DNA of 64,000 bases from Anastatus disparis (lineage: Eukaryota; Arthropoda; Insecta; Hymenoptera; Eupelmidae), in NCBI GenBank assembly GCA_017163975.1, contig JAFFSR010000218.1, forward strand, positions 7,071,501 through 7,135,500. Direction: 5' to 3'. Positions 39,358-51,089 of the stretch are shown here, in pieces. A program made the position numbers and the translations under genes. Position 1 is the stretch's first letter; the number at the start of each line of letters is the position of its first letter. Under the pieces are notes generated by a model, which saw only the letters and a program-made list of their open reading frames with translations, did not search any database and was not told where the DNA came from.

Positions 39358-42300
39358 ATACAATTAGTTTTTACGCGTTAAATATTTACTTTGCATGTGT
39401 TTTTATAATGACAGTGGTAAAGCAAAGTTAAACACGTGGTATAAAAAAAAGCAAATTTGCATAATTGTTACATTTAAAATTTATAATTGAGTTTTAAAAT
39501 TCCGAAACCAACACCTTAAGAATCTTAATACGCCACGCGTTACATAAATCTATCAAAAACCAACAAAATAATTCTATATAATATAGTCTTCAAATAATTT
39601 AAATTCCAACTCTAAAATCCTGATCTTTTTTTTTGCTTAAGGTATTGCACTTGTAGACCACGTCATCGACTCTTTCAATATAACCTAAAAAATTTAAATT
39701 GAAACCATCTACATAATCATTTCTGTATAAGCATTCCTACGAATCTCATAGCGATTTTATACACATCATTCTCAATCCACATATCCTTTAGAATTTCTCT
39801 CCTACGCTTATACATACATAACATTTGAAATGTTCATTGGAATGCGTCGACGGTGAAGACAAAAGATGAGTATTAAGCCTTCCATCCGCAAGTGAAAAGC
39901 CGTCCTGCTTACGTATACATACCGTACATGTAATACATGTTATTTTTGCCTATGAAAAGAAAAAACAAAAAAAAAAAGGAGATCGAAAGGACACCTGAAG
40001 GCGCCACACACGCCGATGGTAACCTAAAACCTTATATTGCTTAAAGAGACCCCCCGACGATGTGTATATACGTAAACGAAGCGTTCGTTTTCTACAATAG
40101 AAAAAACAAGAAAAAAAAAGCAACAACAACCTTTTCTTTTCAGCCCCTTCTTTTTCGAAGATCATCTTTCGTTCATATAGTAGATTTAAAGAATGAAGGG
40201 ATGGTATATACGATGATGATGATTGTAGGTGGAAGAAAATAAGAAAGTATGCTTGCGCGCGTATGAGTCATACGAGGCCTTTGATGATGGGTATTTTAAA
40301 AAGGTTGCAAATGCGAGGATTGTTTTGCATGTCTGCGAGTGTTCGATTATGTTTTGAATTCTCGGATTAAATGGACCGCTTTATGAAGGTATTTGATTGT
40401 GATTTTAAATAAAATTTATCGTCAATGAAAATCTTTTGTGGATAATCGATTTTATTAATAAAGGATATTAGGACGAAGGTAAGATGAAACTATTTCAATA
40501 AAGACTTTTCAAAATTTCTAGTCAATCTTCAAAATAATTGCAAAAAAGTAAAAAAAAATATATATACTAGTAAGATCTTAAAAAAGGGTTAATAATAAAG
40601 ATGTAAAAAAACATCAAATATTAACATCTACAACTTCATTTGAAATCAAGTATGTTATCATTCAACAAAATTATATACATCAAACAGATGAATATCAAAA
40701 GCATAAATAAAAACATTACGAACTATAATTATCCATCTTTCAATTCCTTACATTTTATACTCCACCCATAACATCCTCGCCCTAAATGTAAATTACCCAA
40801 AAAAATTAAACGCTCCCGTCCTCGCCAATTCATTTGCAATCCACATTAGCTATACATTTTTTTTTCAGAGGACCCATTTATATTTTCAACGCAATTATGC
40901 AATATCTTCATCAATTAATAGATCCTCGTTAAATTGTCTCCTGTAAATCCAACACGCGATGAAATTCATCGGAGCGTGAAAACAGAGTAATAAAAACAAC
41001 GATGTAACGCAGTGCTTGTATTCAACGCGAGCTTTGCGGATGAATCAAGAAATTTCCATACGTAATTGAAGCAACTGGTGTTACAAATATACTTTCTCTT
41101 TTTTTATTATAGGTATTTCTAATTCAACCCTCCCCCTCTTCCCCCTTCGGCGAATAAAAAATTTATAGTAGTCGTTTAACGCCGATGTCGAGAACGTTTA
41201 GAATAACAGGGAATAACAAATTGCTGAAAAAAAAGTGCGTGTGCGTGGAATAATAAAAAAAAAGGGAAGGGAACAACAGATGGGCAAAGGAATGCGTAGA
41301 CACACTGTATACAAAAGAGGGATCCCTTGGAGTGTCTGGAATATTGTGTGGTTTAAAATCTGATGGAAGGAGAGCGATACGATGACACGAGAATTTCTTC
41401 GCTACTTTTAAAGATTAGGATCGGCTTGGTTTAGGTTTAATGTGGCTATTGTTTTGAGAATTATACGGAAATGAAATAAAATTATTTTTATTATTGTTTC
41501 GGGTGAAAAAATTAAAATTTTAACCAGTTTATTTAAATTTTGATGTAGAAAATGTTAAAATTTCATTTGTTCAATTTCAATGAAAATTTATTTGTAAAAA
41601 AACATTGTAACTTAATAAAAAATGCTCATAATCCAAGGAGTTTAGTGTTAATTCTCATTTATCAAATCCAGTGTGAGCATCACTCATCTTCCTTTTTTTT
41701 AAAATTTATTTTCATTTTATATTCTGTACATTTTGTACCACTCTGATATCATTTAAAATTTTTCCTATTCTTTCAGTTTTGGGGCTTTTCTTCATATGGA
41801 CCTTTTTATAGTTAAACTTTAATTAAATTCAACGCAATTAAAATCTTTTATATTTCAATCGTCATTCCACGAAATACGAGGCTAAAGTAAAGAATTAAAT
41901 ATCCAAAAGAAAAAACGATATTATCAAATGACTAACAATTAATTTAAGAATAATATATATTATTGTTATCCGTCAAAGCCTATATTTTGATAGATCGTCT
42001 TCCGGTGATACTTATATAAACGAGCGACACTTAAATTTAGACGATTCACATTAGGACGGGCCCGAATCAGAAAATAAGAGAATAAAAGGAAGAAGAAAAA
42101 AAAGCAACACACACGCACGTTTATATAATTAAATGATGTACACACAGCGCGTATAGTACACACATATAGTATACATATACACATGTAGAAAGAGAAGCTA
42201 AAGGATCTTTTTGAGTTGAAGCCGCGATGATTCACCTCTTAAACGGTCTACATAGCCCTTTCGATTTATTAACGCTTCTCTCTTTCTCGCACAGCTTCGT

Positions 42301-42757
42301 ACACGTAATTCTTTCTCTCTTCTTATTTCTTCTTCTTTTTTTTTTAATGAATATGTACACGAAACTCCAATGCCTAACTCAATTCAGTCTTGTTTCGGAG
42401 ATATATACGTATATATATGCTTCATTCCAATTATACTGCGCACTACTGGCCATTCCTTAAAATTCTCTTTCACTTTTATTCTTTCCTCACTTTCGGTTCT
42501 TTTTTGTTTTCTTCTTTTTATATTTGATACTGGAATTCGTAAAGAGTGAAGATATTCGGGGAAGATATTAATCGTTTGTAAAAATAAGAACCTTAGTTTG
42601 TTGGAAGAAGAATGAAGAGTTGAGTTTTGTGGTGTGTTTGTCGATGAGAAATTAAAGATTTCTTATGGTTTATGATTCACCGGTTTTAATTTTTTTAATG
42701 CAGCGTTAAATAAAGCTTATCTGAAAAATTAAATGTTTGGAAAATTTGAAGTACCAT

Positions 42758-42989
42758 TAAACGAGGTGTAAGCGAGCAGTGAAGGACGAAGTGAGCATAA
42801 ATTGATACATTATTAAATAATCTTTTATGCGCTTTCATACATGTTGAATAATAGTTTTTTAATTTTTATCAATACCTCTACATAAAATTATCATTCAACA
42901 TGTATTAAACATATATAAAAGTATATGAAACATTGTTGAATAATATATTAATTTATGCTCGCTTTACTGCTCACTTTACCCCGTTTTAC
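42758..42989. mobile_element. MITE with about 40-bp terminal inverted repeats
   Basis: The left end (TAAACGAGGTGTAAGCGAGC, continuing AGTGAAGGACG AAGTGAGCATAAAT) and right end (ATTTATGCTCGCTTTACTGC, continuing TCACTTTACCCCGTTTTA) are imperfect reverse complements. The interior holds a second inverted pair (CATGTTGAATAATAG against ATCATTCAACATG). It is non-coding. The target duplication is not resolved. Confidence 0.8.
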
Positions 42990-44257
42990 GGCAGTTGATT
43001 TTATTGGTATTTTGAGAAATTTATTGAGTATCAATTAATTGTTTCAATTCATCAATATTTTTTTCTTTTAATATCTAAATAATACTTCTAACATATTCGC
43101 ACAGCATCAAACAAGCGTTTCAAAAAAACCGATCAAACCCTCTTGCACCATTCCCTAAAACAACAATTCACCGACAATCGTTAATTATCGGAGTACAAAA
43201 AAACGAGAAAACAAAAGAGAGCAATCTCGTTGAAGTACACAATAACCCGACATGCTATTGCAGTCTATTGTACTTTGAAACCTTCAGCGCAAGTGCACTT
43301 TTGCTCTCTTACATGTTGCGAGGGGTTGCGCTTTTCTTCGGAGTATATACGTGTACGAAGCTAAAGAAAAGACGGTATTGAACGTTCTTACAATGCTTGA
43401 ATATCGTAAATCTTTTTTTTTTCACTTTGGTATACGCGTGATTACGTTTCTTTTAGACCTTCTTGTTCTTAAAGTGAAATTGTTATAGGGGATTTTGTAC
43501 GTGGTTTTTATTGTATATTGGATTTTAATATGTGGGTAATGTGTTGGTTGAGATTACAGAACGTGCTTGTGATTTGTTTCAAAATTTTAATTTGGTTAAT
43601 TTATAAGGATTGCTTTATATTCGATGATATTTATAAATTCATAATCGTAAAAACATATTTACTCGATTAAAAATCTACACTAAGAAAAAAAAGAACAAGC
43701 TGTACTTAATACCACTTGAATTAAAAAGAAAAATACTTCGAAAAGACATTTAATAAATTTTAATGAATTTCAAATTGGAATTATTTATAACTTAATACTT
43801 TGAATATTGGTGCGATCAAAGTGAAGTTATGATTCTCAAAACCGGTAAGTATTTAATTTTCAAAATAATTTCAATGTTGAATTTTATTAATTACTTTTGT
43901 TATAGTATTATTTCTCTTGATATAGCTATGAAGTTATAAGGTTATCATTAACAATTTCAACATTAAATAGGATTAAAGTCATAAAAATGTATTACTTGAG
44001 TTTGGCAGGCAGACTCAACTTAAGGACAAAATAGAAACCTGCTGTTTTTTTTTCTTACTACAGATGATTTAAAATAATTTCATCTAAACGGATTCTCAAA
44101 TTTTTCCCTAGATTCAACATATGAAAACCTGTCTTAATCTAAAATACCAACCCTAACTCTCCAAAACTGTGACTTAAGCACTCATCAACTTTACAACAAC
44201 ATAATACCGCAACGCATTACCCACAATTCTAGATAAACAATCTTATCCCTTGGACAT

Positions 44258-44277
44258 AGAGAGAGAGAGAGAGAGAG
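44258..44277. repeat. (GA)n microsatellite
   Basis: About ten GA units. A second short GA run lies at about 46503-46519. Confidence 0.9.
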
Positions 44278-46365
44278 TGCAGTGGTCTTTCTACCTCTTA
44301 ACTATCTTACATAATACGGCGTAAACAACAGTACATATATACGTGTGTGTACAAACGTCAAGGCTTTTGTATAAGCTTTGCGGAGTGAGAGAGCGAGAAT
44401 AGCCTAGACCCAAAAGGAAACAATGGGAATGAGAGTTATAGAACAACATAACATAGAGAAACGTTAATGTAGAAGGGGGCGTGTTTATGACACGCGTTTA
44501 CCAGATAAACAAGGAAAGAGAAGAGGAGATGGTTGGCCGATTTCATCCCCTATGAATTTTGAATTCCTCTGGTCAGTCAAAGACACTGGATTGGATATAA
44601 TACAACTAAATCTCCAATGCTTCCTGATAGGATTTGCTAATCATTATGATATATTATAAATTAGAGAGGATTTAATGATTTATGTAGAAAATCATTAATT
44701 TAACAGCGGATTGTTATTGCAAATAAATTGAAACAATTTTGTTGGTAAATTGGGAACCAGTTGAACAAATGGTTACGATGTTAAAGTTTTGTTCTATATT
44801 TTTATTGAATTAATTTTACATTGAAAATGAAAAATGTTTCAGAAATCAACGATTACTTGAAAGAACCGACTATCATAAAGAATTAAACAATTTAGATTAG
44901 AATCAGAATTGGAGGTAACATAAGACCACAATAATTTTCTACATTAAATACAGTTTTTTCCCAAAAATTTTAATCCCACGAGAAAGAAAAAAAAATTCGT
45001 CAAAAACTCCCACAAACACTGTAACTTAATTTAATTAAATAAGTAAAATCCAAATGGTCATCGAAGCAACAGATAAAAACAAAGAATCATCTCCGTTCCT
45101 TTTTTCAGCCAATAAAAAACTAAAAAAATACCGAAGATAGGATAAATTTCGATTTCTTTAACGCACAAAAGCTTATGAAGCTTAACTTCAACCTTCCCAC
45201 ACCAATCAAAAAAAAGAAGAGAGAAACCCTACTTCTTGATCATCGAGAATAAAGCATTTGAGAGAGCTCGTAATGCTAGAAATATATCCCAATAGGGAGT
45301 TTTATCTACCCTTGGCGATTAACGTATCTGTATGTCTATCGCATTATATAGACTCGCTTTTAGCTTTTATTCTTATCCTTGTGATCCCCAATGCATGTAA
45401 ATACCGTTTATTTGTTCGGCTGGTATATAAGAGCATAAATTTGTAATGGTGTTTGAGGCTAATTTTTTGACAAGAAATTTTTGGTCAAAAAAATTACCAA
45501 GGAATTCGGAGGATTTTGATAAGAATATTGCACAAGATATTTTACTTTTTACACATGGAGAGAATTTTCCTAAAAAATTGACAATGAATTCTGCATAATA
45601 ATTACAGCGATATTTCATACAGTATAAATTATTTAACTTTAAATTTTGTTTATATTTTCAATGATATTTATAAAATAACCTAAATGCACAAATATATAAA
45701 ATAACTTGAAAATATGCGATTCCCCAAGATTGTAGTGACGGTCACCATAATTTTTACAGGGGTTCATCTTTGTGTACACTTGAAAAATCTGCTGGAGTAG
45801 AAAGAAAATTATCCATACAAGACGAATCAAATTTGGAAATGGTATTTTAATTGCAACCCAAAAAATCGTATTGAGATAATAATGCGTAATTTTAGGGAAA
45901 AATGTATAAATCACTGTTTAATGTTGCAACATACTAAATGGTACGCATTTGTAGCCAAAAGAACATTATTAGCCATAAATATATTTTAATAGACTCTCGT
46001 GCAGATCGCAAACAATCAATACAAATACACGTGTATCTAATGTTATTTATAAACTACATTCCAAACAAACACCCATAACAATGGTCAAACAAGAGCGTTA
46101 AACGTATCTCATTGTGTAAACGAAAAACGTTCGGTAAAATTCATACGTTTTGCCCCCTTTTTTTCTGGACAATCGTGTAAGGTTAGGGTGACCAAAAATA
46201 AAAAGTAACAATTTTCATCTCTTTAGCTCTTCCCAAAGTGCCAGAACTAACACTCGACTCAAGAATAAAAGTAGAAAGAGAAAGATAAAGAGAGAAATAA
46301 AAAAAAAGGAGGAAGTATATAATGCAGAAACAGTATGTTTATGGGGATCTCTTCGACAGTACGAG

Positions 46366-46396
46366 TAATAGTAGTAGTAGTAGTAGTAGAAGTAGT
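46366..46396. repeat. (TAG)n microsatellite
   Basis: About nine trinucleotide units with one interruption (AGAAGTAG). Confidence 0.9.
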
Positions 46397-46937
46397 AAGT
46401 TCATCTCAGCAGGGAGTCATAGAGCCCCCATAGAGTTATACTGAAGAGTGGCTCTTTACACACTACATACATAAGAGAAAAGAAAGAAAAAAAAAACGTG
46501 AGTGAGAGAGAGAGAGAGAAATTGCTTATGTATATATCCATGGGAAACGCTTAAATATTAGGCCAAGATGCGCGCTCTAGACACAATGGGCTAAGTACTT
46601 GAAAGTGAGAGGATTGGGAGAAATATGGTTTTTAGGGGGTACATACGTATAGTTTGTATATATAGTTCCGACAATTTTAGGTGTCATTTTAAAATTTCCA
46701 TGCATAATTAATATTGTACTAAAGATGGGAATTTTTATATCTTTAACCTGGAGATTTATTCAATTGTGAATCCGAATAGAAAATTCTTCTTTTTTATGAT
46801 TGAATTATAAATATTTGAATTTATAATTTTGCACTATTAACCATCACAAAGATAGAATGGTCAATAATTTTAATGAAAAATATATTTATAGCTTATAGTT
46901 TATAGCAATTTATAGCTTATAACTATTTTATACTCGC

Positions 46938-47163
46938 TTAACCCTTAAATGACATTAAGGGTCAAAAAGACCCCATCAGAGTGTTTTTAGAAAAAATATG
47001 CCAACTATTTATTTTTTCTGTACATTTTATTTTTTTTTGTCTTAATAATGAGATTTGATTTCAATATAGTATATCATTTTTTAAAATACATTTTGAAGAA
47101 TATGTGAACAAATATTTTAATAAAAAAATTAATAATTAAACGATGACTTATGTCATAAGTTAA
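46938..47163. mobile_element. TTAA-flanked MITE (piggyBac-like ends), copy at 46.9 kb
   Basis: TTAA at 46938 is followed by CCCTTAAATGACATTAAGGG and TCAAAAAGACCCC. The best right end is …GACTTATGTCATAAG then TTAA at 47160-47163, a weaker inverted match (CTTATGAC against CCTTAAATGAC). The left end closely resembles the ends at 21.65 and 53.69 kb. Confidence 0.5.
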
Positions 47164-48266
47164 TAAATAAATCAATAAATTCAATTAATTTATTAACAAA
47201 TGATAAAAAGTATATATATGAGCTAATTTTTCAATATTTTCGCACAACATCCCACGAATGAACGCAATAGTATTAGCAGCAAGAGATATCAATGGCCAAC
47301 TAAACTATGTATACAACTATTATCAACTAATCTAAACCCATGAATAACTTAAGATAAAATTAACCATAATCCTGAAAATTCAAAAAATGATTTACCTAAG
47401 CCTTTTATTTTTTGTCGCTCGTACATACTTTTCCGGATGATAAAGCCTCACTTAACTCCTGTGTACATGTATAAAACTTGAATGATGAGCGTGTGCCCTT
47501 CGCTTATCACGGTGATGCGTTTACGTGTTAGTCGATGCGTGACTTCGGTGGCACACGACCACCTGGTGCAAAAAAGCGCACGTGTCGCTTATAATACGTG
47601 TATGTACGTATACAGAGCTGGACAGCATTATCATGAGGGTTCGAATGTGTCGAATCGTTTTAACTTTTTTTTTTATTCAGTCTGTGTGTAATTAATAAAA
47701 GTTTTTTTTACCAATAGTTATCTTCTCTCTTTTTTTCCTGTTTTTTGGAAAAGGAAGAAAAAATCGATTGGAGGGTGTACAGGAATGTGATTAGTTGGGA
47801 TGGTATTGGTCTGATATAGAAGGATGTGATGAATATAGTGTATGGTTTAATGGATTTATGGGTGTTGATTGTGGTTAATAGGTGTTTCGATGCTTACAAT
47901 GTAGAATTACAGATGCTGGTTGAGCGTGTTATTTTTTTTTTTTTTTGTGAAATCGAAGAATTAATTGTAGTTTTCGTTTTGAATTGTATTAATGATTTTT
48001 GTGGTTAATAAGTTAAGTGATATTAAATTAAGGGTTGATTTGAATTTTGGGGTGATTTTAAGTGTCGAGTATTCATTTATTATAATAACTTTTATTGAGG
48101 ATTGACAATAGCTGTTAATAAAAGAATTTTTGATGTTTTGTCTTTCAATTTTCATTTTTAGTGAACTATTTTTTTTTGGTTTAATTAAACGTTTAATTCA
48201 GTAATTAAAATTGAAATTTTAGGAAAATGTGATTATTATGATCAAGTATACAGAAATAGTATATTA
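47164..48266. other. Gene-free stretch before the GC-richer island
   Basis: No gene seen. The part 47480-47650 is less AT-rich and open on +, but has no domain and no splice support. Confidence 0.4.
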
Positions 48267-48381
48267 CGTTCCGAGGCACGGAACAGGCTCATTCCATGCG
48301 CGTGTTGGTTTGCTTCGCGAGGCGAAGCCGAGCGAAGCAAAACACGCGCATATGATGAGCCTGTTTCGTGCCGAGGAACGT
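48267..48381. repeat. 115-bp GC-rich hairpin (near-perfect palindrome)
   Basis: The left arm ACGTTCCGAGGCACGGAACA… pairs with the right arm …TGTTTCGTGCCGAGGAACGT. The arms are about 50 bp with few mismatches and share ATGCGCGTG and TTTGCTTCGC words. The loop is itself palindromic (GCTTCGCGAGGCGAAGC). Its GC content stands out sharply from the flanks. It may be a MITE, a structured regulatory element or an unknown RNA hairpin. Confidence 0.85.
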
Positions 48382-48389
48382 ATACGATT

Positions 48390-49254
48390 TTCCTTCATGC
48401 CCGGCCGGAACTTTGCCACCCCAAAAAGTGATAAAACTCCATTTTTTTAAAAAAATTCGTCAAAAGCAAAGAGTTATTTGTTGCGTTATTTCGTTGTAGC
48501 GCGCATGCGCAAGCAATTACAGTATACAGTTGAGTTCGGTAGAGAAAGAGAGAGAGAAAAAACCGAACATAGCAGCACACATAGCAATTAACATAAGATA
48601 CACAATAAATATATAAATGATAATTCAAATTTAAAAAACGTGAGAAATAATGAAATGTGTTTATAATACTTTTATATTACTATATTTTGTGTATGAAAAC
48701 CTTTTAAAGAGCAAAAGAAAAAATTGTGAGTTAAAACAATTGTGTATGTTAGTAAAGATATAGTTCATTTTAATAAATAAAAATGTATTAATATCAAGTG
48801 CACAAAAACAAAACGTGTAAAGCAAAACGTGTAAAAACGTGAATTTAATTATTTTCTTTGTACAAAAACAATCATGAAGTGTTTAAAAGAGTGTCGTGAA
48901 TTAAAAGAAACGTGTATGAAAAAGAATATCTATTTTAAACGAAAGTTATAATTCGTTATAATTTAAACTATTATATGTATATTAGTGTATTAATATCGAG
49001 TGTGTTTGTTTATTTAATAACTACAAGTATGATGTATGCATTTATCTATTTAATGCTGAGATTAGAAATTCGCGTATATATAGATATAGTTTAAGTATAC
49101 AGCAGACAGCGAAGCGACCGAGAAGACGTACAGTTCGTAGCTGTGCGGTGCGTTCTGCGCACGTATGTAACGGAATAACACGAATGTATTCGGCCGGTTC
49201 CCTGCCGCATGAGGAGCACTTTTAGGCAAAGTTTCGGCACGGGTATGAAGGAAA
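48390..49254. mobile_element. About 865-bp segment bounded by inverted repeats (unknown element or promoter island)
   Basis: The left end TTTTCCTTCATGCCCGGCCG, continuing GAACTTTGCC, matches in reverse complement the right end GGCAAAGTTTCGGCACGGGT, continuing ATGAAGGAAAA, over about 30 bp. Inside are a perfect NRF1/EWG palindrome (48500-48511), a TATATATAG near 49077 and a GC-rich stretch (49105-49225) that could be a 5' UTR. There is no long open frame. It could be a non-autonomous transposon or a promoter captured by one; the data do not decide. Confidence 0.5.
48500..48511. promoter_or_regulatory. NRF1/EWG-type palindrome CGCGCATGCGCA
   Basis: An exact fit to YGCGCAYGCGCR, the NRF1 consensus (Erect wing in insects). 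It lies about 570 bp before the TATATATAG near 49077. The motif is seen; binding is inference. Confidence 0.45.
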
Positions 49255-49255
49255 A

Positions 49256-50804
49256 ATTATTATCTTATTAATTTGTCAATTAAATTCTTTTGAATTCTCC
49301 ATAAACCTAAATCTAAGAAATACAAAATAAGCTAAAATGAAATTTTTTAATATTATTATATATTTCTAACACTTTTTTCATTGTATAAAGAGGCCAAATT
49401 ACTAAAATTTTTTTGCAGTTTAGATTCGAATAATGATGGGACACGTACAAAAAATCTAATGAGACGACCACCTTAAACGCGTAAGCAACAACATAAAATT
49501 ATGAAAAATAAATAGTATTCGTTCACTAAATTCTGTGAACTTATTTACGTATCTACATAAATTTTTTTCAGATTACGTTACATATTACAAAAATCTATTA
49601 TTATATATGAACACTAGTTTTTTATAAAAATAAGAATTATTATAATATTTAAAGTAAGTATGCATATATGACGTACACGTAAAATTTTAGAAAATAAAAT
49701 TTCAGGGTATACAAGTCTCTAAAATTTAATAGGAAGACGAATTTAAGTTCCAGTTGAGTCATGAAAATGAAAAAATTTTCTTTTCTTCAAGCAGAAATGG
49801 TTCTTAAGTTTAACGGGTCAGATAATCAATTTCAATTTTCTAGGAAATGTGAAATCAATTGAGTATTTTGTATGATTGTAATATATTAAAAAAGATTATA
49901 TTTTAAGCCTTTTTAACCTTTTTTTTAACACTTTAAGTTGAATAATTGATTAATAATAATGAAATAGTCCAGGAATGACCCAGAATTATTTTCTAATATT
50001 TTTCCAATAAAAATTTTTCTCAATTATTATAAATTCAAAGTAATATTTACCTTTAAATTACAACTGATCCAAACTATATTATATTTTCAATTTATTAAAC
50101 AGAAAACCTAAGAAAAAATTGAAGTTTGGCAAAAGTGCTTGTAACAGACATCAAAAAGTTAATAAAATAGTATTATTAGTACTAAGTTCATAACATCAGC
50201 AATATTTCTGGCATTATTGTAAACATTAAAAAATAAATCTGAATATTCCTCCATGCATCGATTGCATTGATTTTCGCATACATTTAGAATCGTGGGAGGC
50301 CAACATGATGCCCAAAAATTCTTCATGGGAAATAGATTTATATGTTATAGAGTAACGCGATTTTTGTATATACACACTTATCCTGCAAAGATCCATACAT
50401 GTGGGCGGTTTGACGTACCAATAAGCCATGACATGAGCGATCAGTTTACCGTTTTTTTTTTCCCTCTCGACTCATCTATATTATTCACTTATACATTGAA
50501 TTTTATGCTTTTCTTTTTTTTTCTCCACAATCGTTTCTCCATAAAGCAATCTTTTCTACATACGCTGCGTGCTGTAATAGTTCACACGAGTACGCGGTTT
50601 TTTTTTCGAGAAGGGGTGAGAGAATATTCAAGCTCTTACATAATAGGGGTTGATTAGCGTATGACGGTTATTGCGATATTCTTTTTTCTTTTGTGGCCAG
50701 ATTTTTCGCCTTTATTGGTGTATAATATTGGGAGATAATAGAAGAAAGATTCTGTTTGATATTTGATAGGAGAATAATGGATTTTCAATTAGTTTTATTT
50801 ACTA
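49256..50804. other. Gene-free AT-rich stretch
   Basis: No gene seen. A trypsin-like word at about 50287-50330 is discussed under rejected items. Confidence 0.45.
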
Positions 50805-51087
50805 CACTGAGAGAAAAGTTTAATAACTGTTAAAATATCTATATATTTGATTTTAGTTTTAAATTTTCTTAGTATTTATTGTATTATATATTAATAGTTA
50901 ATATACATAAAGCTAATAACTTCATATATTTACTATAAAACTTTACGTATCTTTAGAAAGAATATAATATCTTAACTATTAATATTTGATTTCAACTATT
51001 AAGATTTGTATATTTAATCAGAATCTACAATATATACTTTAATAGTTAATATACTAAGTTAACAGTTATGAAATCTTTCTCTCAGTG
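50805..51087. mobile_element. MITE with CACTGAGAGAAA ends and TA target duplication
   Basis: The left end is TA then CACTGAGAGAAAAGTTTAAT (continuing AACTGTTAA). The right end is TTAACAGTTATGAAATCTTT, continuing CTCTCAGTG then TA. The inverted repeats pair over about 29 bp. The 283-bp body is AT-rich and non-coding. TA duplication suggests Tc1/mariner-type mobilisation, as inference. Confidence 0.85.
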
Positions 51088-51089
51088 TA

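Larger units (their letters stand above)
32278..42756. other. Gene-free AT-rich stretch
   Basis: No defensible gene. Contains a dispersed repeat (37384-37622), a CG-dinucleotide run (38779-38802), an exon-like island (35702-35898), an isolated open frame (39176-39357), and many T-rich or CT-rich tracts. Palindromic ATACATGTATGCATAT lies near 34123. Confidence 0.4.
42990..46937. other. Gene-free AT-rich stretch
   Basis: No gene seen. It contains (GA)n at 44258-44277 and (TAG)n at 46366-46396. Open frames at 45258-45446 (+), 45373-45618 (-) and 45639-45914 (-) carry no recognisable domain. Confidence 0.45.

Noticed and set aside
50287..50330. RIVGGQHDAQ, resembling a trypsin-type activation site
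   Set aside because: No His, Asp or Ser catalytic motifs, cysteines or continuing homology follow. A four-residue IVGG match is expected about once by chance in six frames of 64 kb.
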